From NCBI GenBank assembly GCA_035493835.1, contig DATJHO010000020.1, forward strand, positions 1-7,315: a stretch of DNA of 7,315 nt, given 5' to 3'. Shown here one piece after another: positions 1 through 5,120 of the stretch. The notes under the pieces were generated by a model, which saw only the letters and a list, made by a program, of their open reading frames with translations, did no database searches and was not told the origin of the DNA. This DNA comes from DASZTU01 sp035493835. GTDB taxonomy: Bacteria > Pseudomonadota > Alphaproteobacteria > Rhizobiales > Devosiaceae. The translations under genes and the position numbers were made by a program. Numbering within the stretch: the stretch's first letter is position 1; each line of letters opens with the position of its first letter.

Positions 1-287
1 TGTTGGTGATGTCGTGAGCGTAGGGGGGCAAGAACTCGAGATAACTACTATCTCGTAGATCTATAGCACCTCAACCGCACCGCCGCCGGCCGCGCGGAGC
101 AGCGCGCCGAGCACGCTCGATGCGACTTTCACGGAGGCCGGCTTGGTGTCGATCGCAAGTTCGTTGTCGCCGACACCATGCTGATGCTGGTGTGTCCGGC
201 ACGCTTCCCTCGCCGCCACGCGGCCGGCACGCTTGTGTTCCGCCGCCGCAAGGACCAAATACGTCGCTCCAGAGCAAAGGTGAACCA
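1..287. other. No assignable gene; left-edge region
   Basis: I see no convincing gene here. A short plus-strand frame enters at the left edge and stops at 56-58 (ending ...ELEITTIS). A minus-strand frame below about position 58 (...YLEFLPPYAHDITN) runs off the left edge. Either could be the end of a gene outside the window, but neither is long enough to assign. The minus-strand frames across 61-298 have no ribosome-binding site, run through the leader of the gene at 288, and look like GC-rich shadows. A 7-bp inverted repeat sits at 37-55 (listed separately). Confidence 0.4.
37..55. repeat. Perfect 7-bp inverted repeat, 5-nt spacer
   Basis: CGAGATA at 37-43 and TATCTCG at 49-55 are exact reverse complements separated by ACTAC. 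No T-tract follows, so it is not a classical terminator. It could be an operator half-site pair or the tail of a feature outside the window. The sequence alone does not decide. Confidence 0.4.
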
Positions 288-437
288 ATGGCTCGCAAGC
301 CGAATTATGATTTTGAGCGGAAAGAACGCGAGCGACTCAAGAGCGAGAAGAACGCCGCTCGCGCCAAGTTAAAATCCAAGCCAGCTGAGGTTGAAGCCGA
401 GGGCAAGGCGCCCGGTCGCGAAGACAATAAGGAATAG
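288..437 (+). CDS. Small highly charged conserved hypothetical protein (49 aa)
   Basis: Product of 49 residues beginning MARKPNYDFERKERERLK, very rich in Lys, Arg and Glu, with no Cys, no signal peptide and no membrane segment; it is probably cytoplasmic and largely helical or disordered. The ATG at 288 is preferred over the in-frame ATG at 120. An AAAGG ribosome-binding site lies at 277-280 with 7-nt spacing, the upstream 56 codons read as low-information Arg/Pro-rich sequence, and the charged composition begins exactly at this ATG. From memory, short MARKPNY-type proteins of this kind recur as hypothetical proteins in rhizobia and relatives; their function is unknown to me. It stands alone on the plus strand. 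A 7-bp stem at 453-469 follows but lacks a T-run; the first T-tailed hairpin downstream is at 707-744. Confidence 0.75.
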   Translation: MARKPNYDFERKERERLKSEKNAARAKLKSKPAEVEAEGKAPGREDNKE

Positions 438-452
438 GAGCAAGCGCGCGCT

Positions 453-469
453 TACCGCGTTCCGCGGTA
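453..469. repeat. 7-bp inverted repeat after the 49-aa gene
   Basis: TACCGCG (453-459) and CGCGGTA (463-469) form a perfect stem with a 3-nt loop, 16 nt after the stop codon at 437. There is no U-tract, so it may stabilise the 3' end or act as a weak terminator, but it is not a canonical intrinsic terminator. Confidence 0.4.
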
Positions 470-491
470 CTGATCGGCGAGCTGCCCTTGG

Positions 492-620
492 ATGCCAAGA
501 CCATCAGCGCTCCGCGGGGCGCAAGGCTGCTTCCTCGATCCTGTCGGCGGAGCCTTTTGTTGGGGCAGGGGGCCAGTATGGCGGTCGTCTCCTATACCTG
601 GCCCCTATCCGTTCTTCTGA
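492..620 (+). pseudogene. Decayed C-terminal fragment of a small secreted-protein gene
   Basis: In the frame ending at the TGA 618-620, residues CFLDPVGGAFCWGRG...PYPFF match the last 30 residues of the signal-peptide protein encoded at 2261-2521 (CFLDSVGRGLCWSRD...PYPFF), with identical length from the first shared Cys to the stop. The in-frame upstream sequence here is short (an in-frame TGA lies at 471-473), has no signal peptide and no good ribosome-binding site before the ATG at 492, and does not match the N-terminal half of the intact gene. I therefore read it as a truncated copy, not a working 42-aa gene. The similarity continues past the stop codon through the terminator, so the duplication is at DNA level. 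Ungapped nucleotide identity across the 93 shared coding bases is roughly two thirds by eye, higher if small compensating gaps are allowed. Confidence 0.55.
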
Positions 621-755
621 GAACCTCGCTTAGCCGCGAACGCCGGTTCCGGCCTCAGCGCTCTGCCTGCAAGTTTCTGCAATTTTTTTTTCGAACCCCG
701 TTTACGAAGCCCGGTTCCACTTTGGTGGGGCCGGGGCTTTTTTTCGTCTCTGGGC
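525..755 (+). repeat. Degenerate copy 1 of a gene-end plus terminator repeat
   Basis: This segment aligns along its whole length with 2426-2638: the coding tail, the stretch just after the stop, a well-conserved block around GCGCTCTG and CTGCAAGTTT, the TTTACGAA just before the hairpin, the hairpin itself, and TCTGGGC after it. Copy 1 carries an extra 9-T run at 683-691 that copy 2 lacks. The partner in copy 2 is attached to a complete gene. Confidence 0.65.
707..744 (+). terminator. Rho-independent terminator
   Basis: AAGCCCGG (707-714) pairs with CCGGGGCTT (731-739, one bulged G). An inner stem CCAC/GTGG closes a TTTG loop, and a run of seven T ends at 744. It lies after the decayed gene copy at 492-620 and 83 bp beyond the end of the convergent gene at 827-1195. 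On the minus strand the hairpin is not followed by a T-run, so it acts mainly on plus-strand transcripts, probably those reading from the gene at 288. Confidence 0.75.
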
Positions 756-826
756 CTCAAGGCGATCTGGCCGACGCGCTGAGGTGGACCAGCCAGCCAC
801 GCTGCCGAGCCCATCGCGGGGCGCCC

Positions 827-1195
827 TCAAGCCACACAGATGCCGGGCACTTCAACCTTGCGAAACAGATGGGGGCTTGCGGTCGCTCTGTCTGGGTAGG
901 CCCCAAGCTGTGCCCGGAACTCGGGACTGCTGAATGCGGCACGGAAGTGAGCGGTCGACTGCCACACGGCGTAATTCAGGAACGTGCCGCTCCCGGCGAT
1001 GCCCCGATGAAGCTGCGTCGAGATGAAACCCGGCTGCTGCTTCATCACGGCGGCGTCGCTCGCCCACGCCTCAAGCAGCTTGTCGGCGTCCTCTGGCGGG
1101 ACAACAAACGTGTTGATCAGGATCACGGAGCCGCCCTCGTCCGCCAGTTGGGCGACAAGCGATACCGTTGGGTCCATCTCTACGAATTTTGGCAT
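827..1195 (-). CDS. Antibiotic biosynthesis monooxygenase (ABM) domain protein
   Basis: The 122-residue product has the ABM (dimeric alpha+beta barrel) pattern. A first beta strand VILINTFVV (about 24-32) is followed by a helix with PPEDADKLLEAW (33-44), QPGFISTQLHRG (54-65) and FLNYAVWQSTAHFRAAFSSPEF (72-93), the typical strand-helix layout of the fold. Such proteins are small cytoplasmic dimers; some are cofactor-independent monooxygenases or haem-degrading enzymes, others have no known substrate, and nothing here identifies one. The start at 1195 (MPKFVEMD) is chosen over the in-frame ATG at 1208-1210 because AGGAG lies just inside that alternative and 6-7 nt before the ATG at 1195. The gene is monocistronic as seen and is transcribed towards the plus-strand terminator at 707-744. 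Length is normal for the family with a short N-terminal extension. Confidence 0.9.
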   Translation of the reverse strand: MPKFVEMDPTVSLVAQLADEGGSVILINTFVVPPEDADKLLEAWASDAAVMKQQPGFISTQLHRGIAGSGTFLNYAVWQSTAHFRAAFSSPEFRAQLGAYPDRATASPHLFRKVEVPGICVA

Positions 1196-1200
1196 GTCAA

Positions 1201-1206
1201 ACTCCT
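1201..1206 (-). promoter_or_regulatory. Ribosome-binding site that sets the ABM gene start
   Basis: The minus strand reads AGGAGT here, 5 nt before the ATG at 1193-1195. The alternative upstream ATG (1208-1210) overlaps this site and has no Shine-Dalgarno sequence of its own. Confidence 0.7.
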
Positions 1207-1357
1207 GCATTGGTGGGCGAGGGGAGGCAGCGAAATCGCCCCTTCATCTTGAAGCCGTCGCGCATGCTGAGCCCAAGCAAGGTGATGTTCAGTGGCAGGC
1301 GACGAGTTCGAGACCTCCACATTGAGCGATCGTGACGTGGTTCACCCGATCGAACGG

Positions 1358-1388
1358 CTTGCCGGTCTCCGCTTCGGCGGGGGCCAAG
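1358..1388. repeat. Terminator-like hairpin core without T-tail
   Basis: The 15-base core CGGTCTCCGCTTCGG at 1363-1377 is identical to the cores of the terminators at 2163-2177 and 2598-2612, and the match with the latter extends to 21 bases. CTTG (1358-1361) and CAAG (1385-1388) can close an outer stem. There is no T-run on either strand, so this looks like a decayed or displaced terminator. Confidence 0.45.
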
Positions 1389-1642
1389 GTTGCATTCAGG
1401 CAAGGCGGAAGGCCGCTCAGGCGCAGGTTTTGGGGCTCGGGCCCGAGCCGGCCCAGCCGATGGGAATCCCTCCGGCACAGTGAATATGACCCCGTCGCAC
1501 CTGCTGGTCTAGGACTACCCGCCAAATATAACCTGGCGTAGGCATGAGGCGGGCTTCGGCGCAGCAATATGTCGCACCTATTATCCCGAATAACGGTCGT
1601 ATTATGCTTTCTCCCGAATGAGAGAAGGGTGAGGAGATCAAA

Positions 1643-1861
1643 ATGAAAGTCCGTTTCCTGGTTGCCGGTCTAATGGCAATGACAATGTCGGCTCCGGCTT
1701 TTGCTGCAACGTACTACGTTGTTCAAAAACCCGGTACAACCACCTGCACGATCGTAACCGCCAAGCCTGCCGGCAAGACGACGATGGTCGGAACCTACTC
1801 GAGCAGGACCAAGGCCACTGCTGGAATGAAGGGTGCGGCGGTTTGCAAGTCTTCGATGTGA
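1643..1861 (+). CDS. Small secreted hypothetical protein (72 aa) with signal peptide
   Basis: The N-terminus MKVRFLVAGLMAMTMSAPAFA is a clear Sec signal peptide with an APAFA|A cleavage site after residue 21, leaving a mature chain of about 51 residues. The mature part begins ATYYVVQKPGTTTCTIV and contains two Cys (C35 and C68) that could form one disulfide after export. The start is firm: GAGGAG at 1631-1636 lies 6 nt before the ATG, and no earlier in-frame start gives a signal peptide. From memory, proteins of the pattern signal peptide, then YYVVQ...CTIV.KP, then ...A..A...VC are frequent small periplasmic hypotheticals in Bradyrhizobium; their role is not known to me. It stands alone, with no terminator before the hairpin at 2160. 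Confidence 0.85.
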   Translation: MKVRFLVAGLMAMTMSAPAFAATYYVVQKPGTTTCTIVTAKPAGKTTMVGTYSSRTKATAGMKGAAVCKSSM

Positions 1862-2155
1862 CGAATCTGGCGCAGTGACTCTGGCAGGGCGCGCCCTCGC
1901 CGTTGTAGTGCAGCTTCTTCAGTGAAATCGGCGTGTCTGTCGATGTTTGCTTTAAGAGGCCGGTTAAATCGCTTCAGAGGCATGGAGCTGCCCGACGACG
2001 GCGACCGGCGAGGGGTTTTGCATCAAGGTGCTCGACGACGCCAGGAGGCACCTCCTATGGGCGGTAGTGTCGTTCCATATTGAGGACAAGCGCGACACGC
2101 GCATTTTTTCCGGCACCCGACCGCCACCCCAGACGTTGCTCCCGTTTCTCCGACC
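1862..2155. other. Intergenic region, possible coding remnant
   Basis: No gene can be supported. In one plus frame, about 1995-2110, the reading TTATGEGFCIKVLDDARRHLLW... looks more protein-like than its neighbours, but it has no start codon with a ribosome-binding site and passes straight into the terminator at 2160. It may be a remnant of a small gene whose terminator survives. Confidence 0.35.
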
Positions 2156-2158
2156 TTT

Positions 2159-2198
2159 GCCCCGGTCTCCGCTTCGGTGGGAGCCGGGGTCTTTTTTT
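2159..2198 (+). terminator. Rho-independent terminator with UUCG loop
   Basis: CCCCGG (2160-2165) pairs with CCGGGG (2184-2189). The inner arm closes on a C-TTCG-G tetraloop (2172-2177), and a seven-T run follows at 2192-2198. It lies about 300 bp after the gene ending at 1861 and 62 bp before the start at 2261, so it insulates the downstream gene. Whether it serves 1643-1861 or a vanished gene in between is unclear. Confidence 0.8.
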
Positions 2199-2260
2199 GT
2201 GAGGCGGAACTATGTTCCTGCCGCCAAGTTCGCCTCCCGAGGGGAACCAAGGAGATGACG

Positions 2261-2521
2261 ATGAAATTGGTCAGCATAGTACCTGCCATACTCGTCATGG
2301 CAGCCCTGAGTGCAGCGCCGGCTTTCGCCTCGGGCGCGGGATTTTCAGGACGGGGGCTACATTCGTCGGCGGGGCACCGGGCCTATTGTATTGCCAGCAA
2401 CTTTGGGTTTCTGCGTCCGAACTGCAACTGCTTCCTCGATTCTGTCGGCCGGGGCCTTTGCTGGAGCAGGGACCCGGATGGGGTTCGTCGCCTACACATC
2501 GCTCCCTACCCGTTCTTCTGA
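2261..2521 (+). CDS. Small secreted Cys-containing hypothetical protein (86 aa)
   Basis: MKLVSIVPAILVMAALSAAPAFA is a typical Sec signal peptide with cleavage after A23. The mature 63 residues contain four Cys (C43, C55, C57, C67) around the stretch YCIASNFGFLRPNCNCFLD, and end APYPFF. I chose the ATG at 2261 because AAGGAG at 2249-2254 lies 6 nt upstream; the in-frame ATG at 2255 touches that site and would only add MT. I do not recognise a characterised family. The four Cys suggest two disulfides in the periplasm or outside the cell. The last 30 residues and the whole 3' region recur in decayed form at 528-755. A terminator follows 69 bp after the stop. Other open frames overlap the second half, but only this one has a signal peptide and ribosome-binding site. 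Confidence 0.75.
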   Translation: MKLVSIVPAILVMAALSAAPAFASGAGFSGRGLHSSAGHRAYCIASNFGFLRPNCNCFLDSVGRGLCWSRDPDGVRRLHIAPYPFF

Positions 2522-2638
2522 GGACCTCGCATAGCAGCGCCAGGTTCCGGCCTGAGCGCTCTGTCTGCAAGTTTCGGTTCGCGATTTACGAAAGCCCCGG
2601 TCTCCGCTTCGGCGGGGCAGGGGCTTTTGCATCTGGGC
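2426..2638 (+). repeat. Copy 2 (intact) of the gene-end plus terminator repeat
   Basis: This is the partner of 525-755. It spans the last 31 codons of the secreted-protein gene, the stretch after the stop that includes CTGCAAGTTT, and the terminator at 2591-2628. Similarity starts abruptly near CTGCTTCCTCGA and ends near TCTGGGC. Confidence 0.65.
2591..2628 (+). terminator. Rho-independent terminator of the secreted-protein gene
   Basis: AAAGCCCC (2591-2598) pairs perfectly with GGGGCTTT (2620-2627). The inner arm has CCGC-TTCG-GCGG. The T-run is short (four T, 2625-2628), so it may be weaker than the hairpin at 2160, but its position after the stop at 2521 fits. Confidence 0.75.
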
Positions 2639-3134
2639 GTGAGACCTGGAGTTGGAAGCCGCCCGCTGTCTCCCCGCTGCGGTTGGCCAAATTGCCGGGC
2701 GCCATGCCTCAGCTACCAAGATAACGTTCAGGGGTACGTTCAATATCGGAGCGCTCCCCCGACCGAGACAGACCCGCCCGGCCGTTCGAAGAAACCGGTC
2801 GCGGCCCTCCCTCATCGATGAAAAGAGGAGGGAGAGCGAGCCTATTTTCCGCGCCCGCCATGTTGTCACCGCCGCCGTCATAACCGCCGCTGCTGTAGCT
2901 GCCCGTCATAACTGCCGCCGCCGTAGCCGCCGGCGAATGACCAACCATTCGAGGCGCGCCTGCCAGCAACGATCGCGGAATCAGCGTCCTGTGAATAACT
3001 CGCCAACTTCCTTCGAGTGCATCAGCATTCGATTAAAAGTGTTCGCAATCACATCCGGACGCTGCGAATCCGCGCAATGCCAAATTCCGGTGTCGTAAGA
3101 CTCTGCGACAGTGACAAATTATGCTGGTAGAGCA
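2639..3134. other. Long non-coding stretch before the tad cassette
   Basis: No gene is supported. Visible items are a 7-bp direct repeat ACGTTCA at 2724-2730 and 2736-2742 (12-bp period), an inverted repeat CTCCCTC/GAGGGAG at 2807-2813 and 2828-2834 without a T-run, and a Gly/Tyr-rich minus-strand coding-like patch at about 2858-2945 that would need a frameshift. The tad cassette promoter probably lies in the AT-richer part after about 2990, but I cannot place -35/-10 boxes with confidence. Confidence 0.4.
2855..2945 (-). pseudogene. Possible frameshifted Gly/Tyr-rich coding remnant
   Basis: On the minus strand the sequence reads FAGGYGGGSYDG in one frame, then SYSSGGYDGGGDNMAGAE in another, with repeated TTATGACGG words and GC-rich third positions in both parts. 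Joining them requires a single frameshift near 2898. No start, ribosome-binding site or terminator supports a working gene. It may be a low-complexity remnant or simple GC-rich repetition. Confidence 0.25.
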
Positions 3135-3204
3135 GACCGAACATCCGGGTGTTCCCTCAGTCCCTTAGTGTCAGATTATGTTGCGAGCGACAGGATGTTC
3201 GGTC
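3135..3204 (+). promoter_or_regulatory. Perfect 12-bp inverted repeat over the TadG-like start codon
   Basis: GACCGAACATCC (3135-3146) and GGATGTTCGGTC (3193-3204) are exact reverse complements with a 46-nt spacer. The right arm includes the ATG at 3195-3197 and the AGG before it. In mRNA this could form a hairpin hiding the translation start; in DNA it could be two sites for one regulator. If translation instead starts at the GTG at 3111, both arms would be coding, so the role depends on the true start. Confidence 0.5.
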
Positions 3205-5120
3205 GACTGTCATACCTGAAGCCAATCACCGACACGGCGAGGCGATTGCACGCTGACCACAAGGGCAGCGTCGTGATCATATTTGCCATTGCGCTCCCCA
3301 TCCTGCTCGGCATCACCGCACTGGCCGTCGAGTACGGCAACGGGCTCAACATCCAGGCCAAGAACCAGCGCATCGCCGATATGGCGTCCTACGCCGGCGC
3401 GTTGGCCTACAATCAGACCAGCTCGACCGACGTTATGACGTCTGCCGCGGCCAAGGTCGCGTCACTCAACGGAATCGACCCCACCGATATAATTGTTGAC
3501 TTGGTCGCTTCTCCGCGCACGTCCGGTGCCAAGGCGGTCCGCGCCACGATTTCGGACGTCGACAAGCTGTTCCTGGCTCCTATCCTTGGCGCGTCGCCAA
3601 CACTACCGATTACCACCAGGGCCTATACGGAGATCGGCGGATCGACCGCGAGCTGCATTCTTGCTCTCAGCAACAGCCTCAGCGGCGTGACCCTGAGCGG
3701 AGGCACATCCATCCAGGCCGATAACTGCGCCGTCGCCTCCAACACCACGATCTCCGTACCCTGCGGCACAGCGATCTCCGCCAAGGCAGTCGACTACAGC
3801 TCCTCGACCTCGCCCAGCCAGCCATGCAACGGCATCACCGCCGGCTCTATTGTCCAGGTAGCGACCACCGATCCCGTCGAAGGAAACGCGGGTGTCGCGG
3901 CGGCCGAAGCGCACCTGGCAACCGTGTCCTCCATCGGCGCACCAGCCAGGCCACCCGTGACGTCCGGTGCCTCGGTTGCCTTCGGTTACAGTGCCGCAGC
4001 CATGTCGATCGGCGGCGGTTGCACCGCCACACCCGTCACCAGCTACAGCGGCAAGTGGACCGTGACCTGCCCCTCAGGCGGCACCTACTATTTCGGTTCT
4101 ATCAGCACCACCGCGACGCTCAACTTCGCGCTCTCAGGATCCGGGTCTACCTACTACTTCAGCGGTCCCGTCAGCCTTTCAGGAACAAACCAATTCGGGC
4201 CTGGAACATACGTGTTCGGCGCCGGGCTCGTCACCACGGGCGGCAGCTCGTCGACATTTTCGGCCGGGACCTATGTGTTCGGCAGTGGCAGCAGCAGTTG
4301 CAGTGGCGCTACCTACAGCATCTGTAACACCGCCACGCTCGGCTTCGGCGGCCCCAGCAGCTTTTCGATCGCCGGCGGGGTCAGGAATACCGGCGGCTCC
4401 ACCCTGACCATGGGTAGCGGCACCAGCAATACGTTCCTCATCGGTGCATCCAGCAACGGCGATGCGATGACACTGGACGGCGGCTCGAAGACCTATATGG
4501 CCGACGCGACAGGTCCCTCCAGCCTGTTCCAGTTGATCGGCAACCTCAACGACGCTGGCGGCGGCAGCTGTTTGATGGTCAGCGCCGCGGCGCAGCACGA
4601 TATCGAAGGCAATTTCAACGCCAGCGGCGGCGTCGTGCTGGGCGCCGGCGTCTACTCTATCGATGGCTACATGGCCCTGGGCGCGGCGGGGGGTGGTTCG
4701 GGGAACTGCAACGGCACCGCTGTCTCCGTCTACGCGCAGGGTGTCACTATCGTGTTGTCCGGCAAGGTCGTGCCCAGCAGCGGCAACTGCGCCGGGCTGG
4801 CCTTCTGCGTGGCCAGCGGCTACAGCAACGTCGTGTTCACGGCTCCGACCAGCGGCCCCACAGCAAATCTCGCGGTAATCGGCCCGTCATCGAACGCCGC
4901 AGGCGCGGGCTTCACGCAGGGCGGCAGCAACGGCCAGATCACCGGCGTCTTTTACTTCCCCAACGGCCCCCTATTGATGAGCGGCGGCGCCGGTCTGTCT
5001 GGTGGCAGCTCCTGTCTCCAGATCGTCGCCTCCTACATCACGCTCTCCGGCGGCACCACGGCAGCTTCGGCCTGCAGCGGTTCCTCCTCCGGCTCGGCTC
5101 AAGCAACAATCGTCCAGTGA
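3195..5120 (+). CDS. tadG: TadG-like pilus-assembly protein with long repetitive export domain
   Basis: Residues 22-48 (HKGSVVIIFAIALPILLGITALAVEYG) are the TadE/G-type N-terminal membrane anchor, followed by LNIQAKNQRIADMASYAGALAYN, matching the TadG pattern where this helix reads ...QxAADAAALAGA. After about residue 140 the roughly 500-residue remainder is Gly/Ser/Thr-rich with many Cys and tandem [GSA]TY-x-[FI] motifs (Tyr at 298, 320, 339, 360, 374), suggesting a parallel beta-helix or beta-solenoid outside the membrane. I see no DxSxS metal site of the von Willebrand domain common in TadG. Unlike the two downstream genes it lacks Glu at +5 after the Gly, so prepilin-peptidase cleavage is doubtful. 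The start is uncertain: ATG 3195 gives the usual short N-terminus but no clear ribosome-binding site; GTG 3111 would add 28 residues. Its stop overlaps the next gene by 4 bp. Confidence 0.8.
   Translation: MFGRLSYLKPITDTARRLHADHKGSVVIIFAIALPILLGITALAVEYGNGLNIQAKNQRIADMASYAGALAYNQTSSTDVMTSAAAKVASLNGIDPTDIIVDLVASPRTSGAKAVRATISDVDKLFLAPILGASPTLPITTRAYTEIGGSTASCILALSNSLSGVTLSGGTSIQADNCAVASNTTISVPCGTAISAKAVDYSSSTSPSQPCNGITAGSIVQVATTDPVEGNAGVAAAEAHLATVSSIGAPARPPVTSGASVAFGYSAAAMSIGGGCTATPVTSYSGKWTVTCPSGGTYYFGSISTTATLNFALSGSGSTYYFSGPVSLSGTNQFGPGTYVFGAGLVTTGGSSSTFSAGTYVFGSGSSSCSGATYSICNTATLGFGGPSSFSIAGGVRNTGGSTLTMGSGTSNTFLIGASSNGDAMTLDGGSKTYMADATGPSSLFQLIGNLNDAGGGSCLMVSAAAQHDIEGNFNASGGVVLGAGVYSIDGYMALGAAGGGSGNCNGTAVSVYAQGVTIVLSGKVVPSSGNCAGLAFCVASGYSNVVFTAPTSGPTANLAVIGPSSNAAGAGFTQGGSNGQITGVFYFPNGPLLMSGGAGLSGGSSCLQIVASYITLSGGTTAASACSGSSSGSAQATIVQ

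Larger units (their letters stand above)
1196..1642. other. Divergent intergenic region with a possible decayed frame
   Basis: This 447-bp gap separates the divergent genes at 827-1195 (-) and 1643-1861 (+), so it should hold both promoters. The only AT-rich stretch is about 1565-1610; TATTAT at 1600-1605 is a plausible -10 for the plus gene, but I see no good -35. On the minus strand about 1289-1400, one frame (…APAEAETGKPFDRVNHVTI…) has strongly GC-biased third positions and could be the tail of a lost gene. The APAEAETG part, however, is the terminator-like motif at 1362-1383 read in that frame, so I do not call a gene. Confidence 0.4.

Noticed and set aside
61..298. Two minus-strand open frames of about 75 codons
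   Set aside because: Neither has a ribosome-binding site, both start inside or over the leader of the gene at 288, and their composition is Arg/Ala/Gly-rich shadow sequence.
488..1252. Long plus-strand open frame (about 254 codons)
   Set aside because: It runs antisense through the ABM gene and straight through the decayed gene copy and terminator; it is Arg/Pro-rich, has no ribosome-binding site and resembles nothing. It is a GC-rich shadow.
2212..2724. Plus-strand open frame of about 170 codons over the secreted-protein gene
   Set aside because: It lacks a signal peptide and ribosome-binding site and reads through the terminator at 2591-2628; the frame with AAGGAG and a signal peptide is preferred.
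2807..2834. CTCCCTC/GAGGGAG hairpin as a terminator
   Set aside because: The 14-nt loop is large, no T-run follows on the plus strand, and no gene ends before it after the real terminator at 2591-2628.
2652..3098. Plus-strand open frame of about 148 codons upstream of tadG
   Set aside because: Arg/Ala/Cys-rich translation without any recognisable domain, no ribosome-binding site, and start within non-coding sequence after the terminator.
3111..3194. GTG start of the TadG-like gene at 3111
   Set aside because: Not excluded, but not chosen. It would place about 50 residues before the membrane helix, unusual for TadG, has no ribosome-binding site, and the extension has no recognisable motif.
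3603..4598. Overlapping and antisense open frames inside the TadG-like gene
   Set aside because: They arise from the GC-rich repetitive coding sequence of the real frame; all are Arg/His/Pro or Ala/Gly shadow translations.
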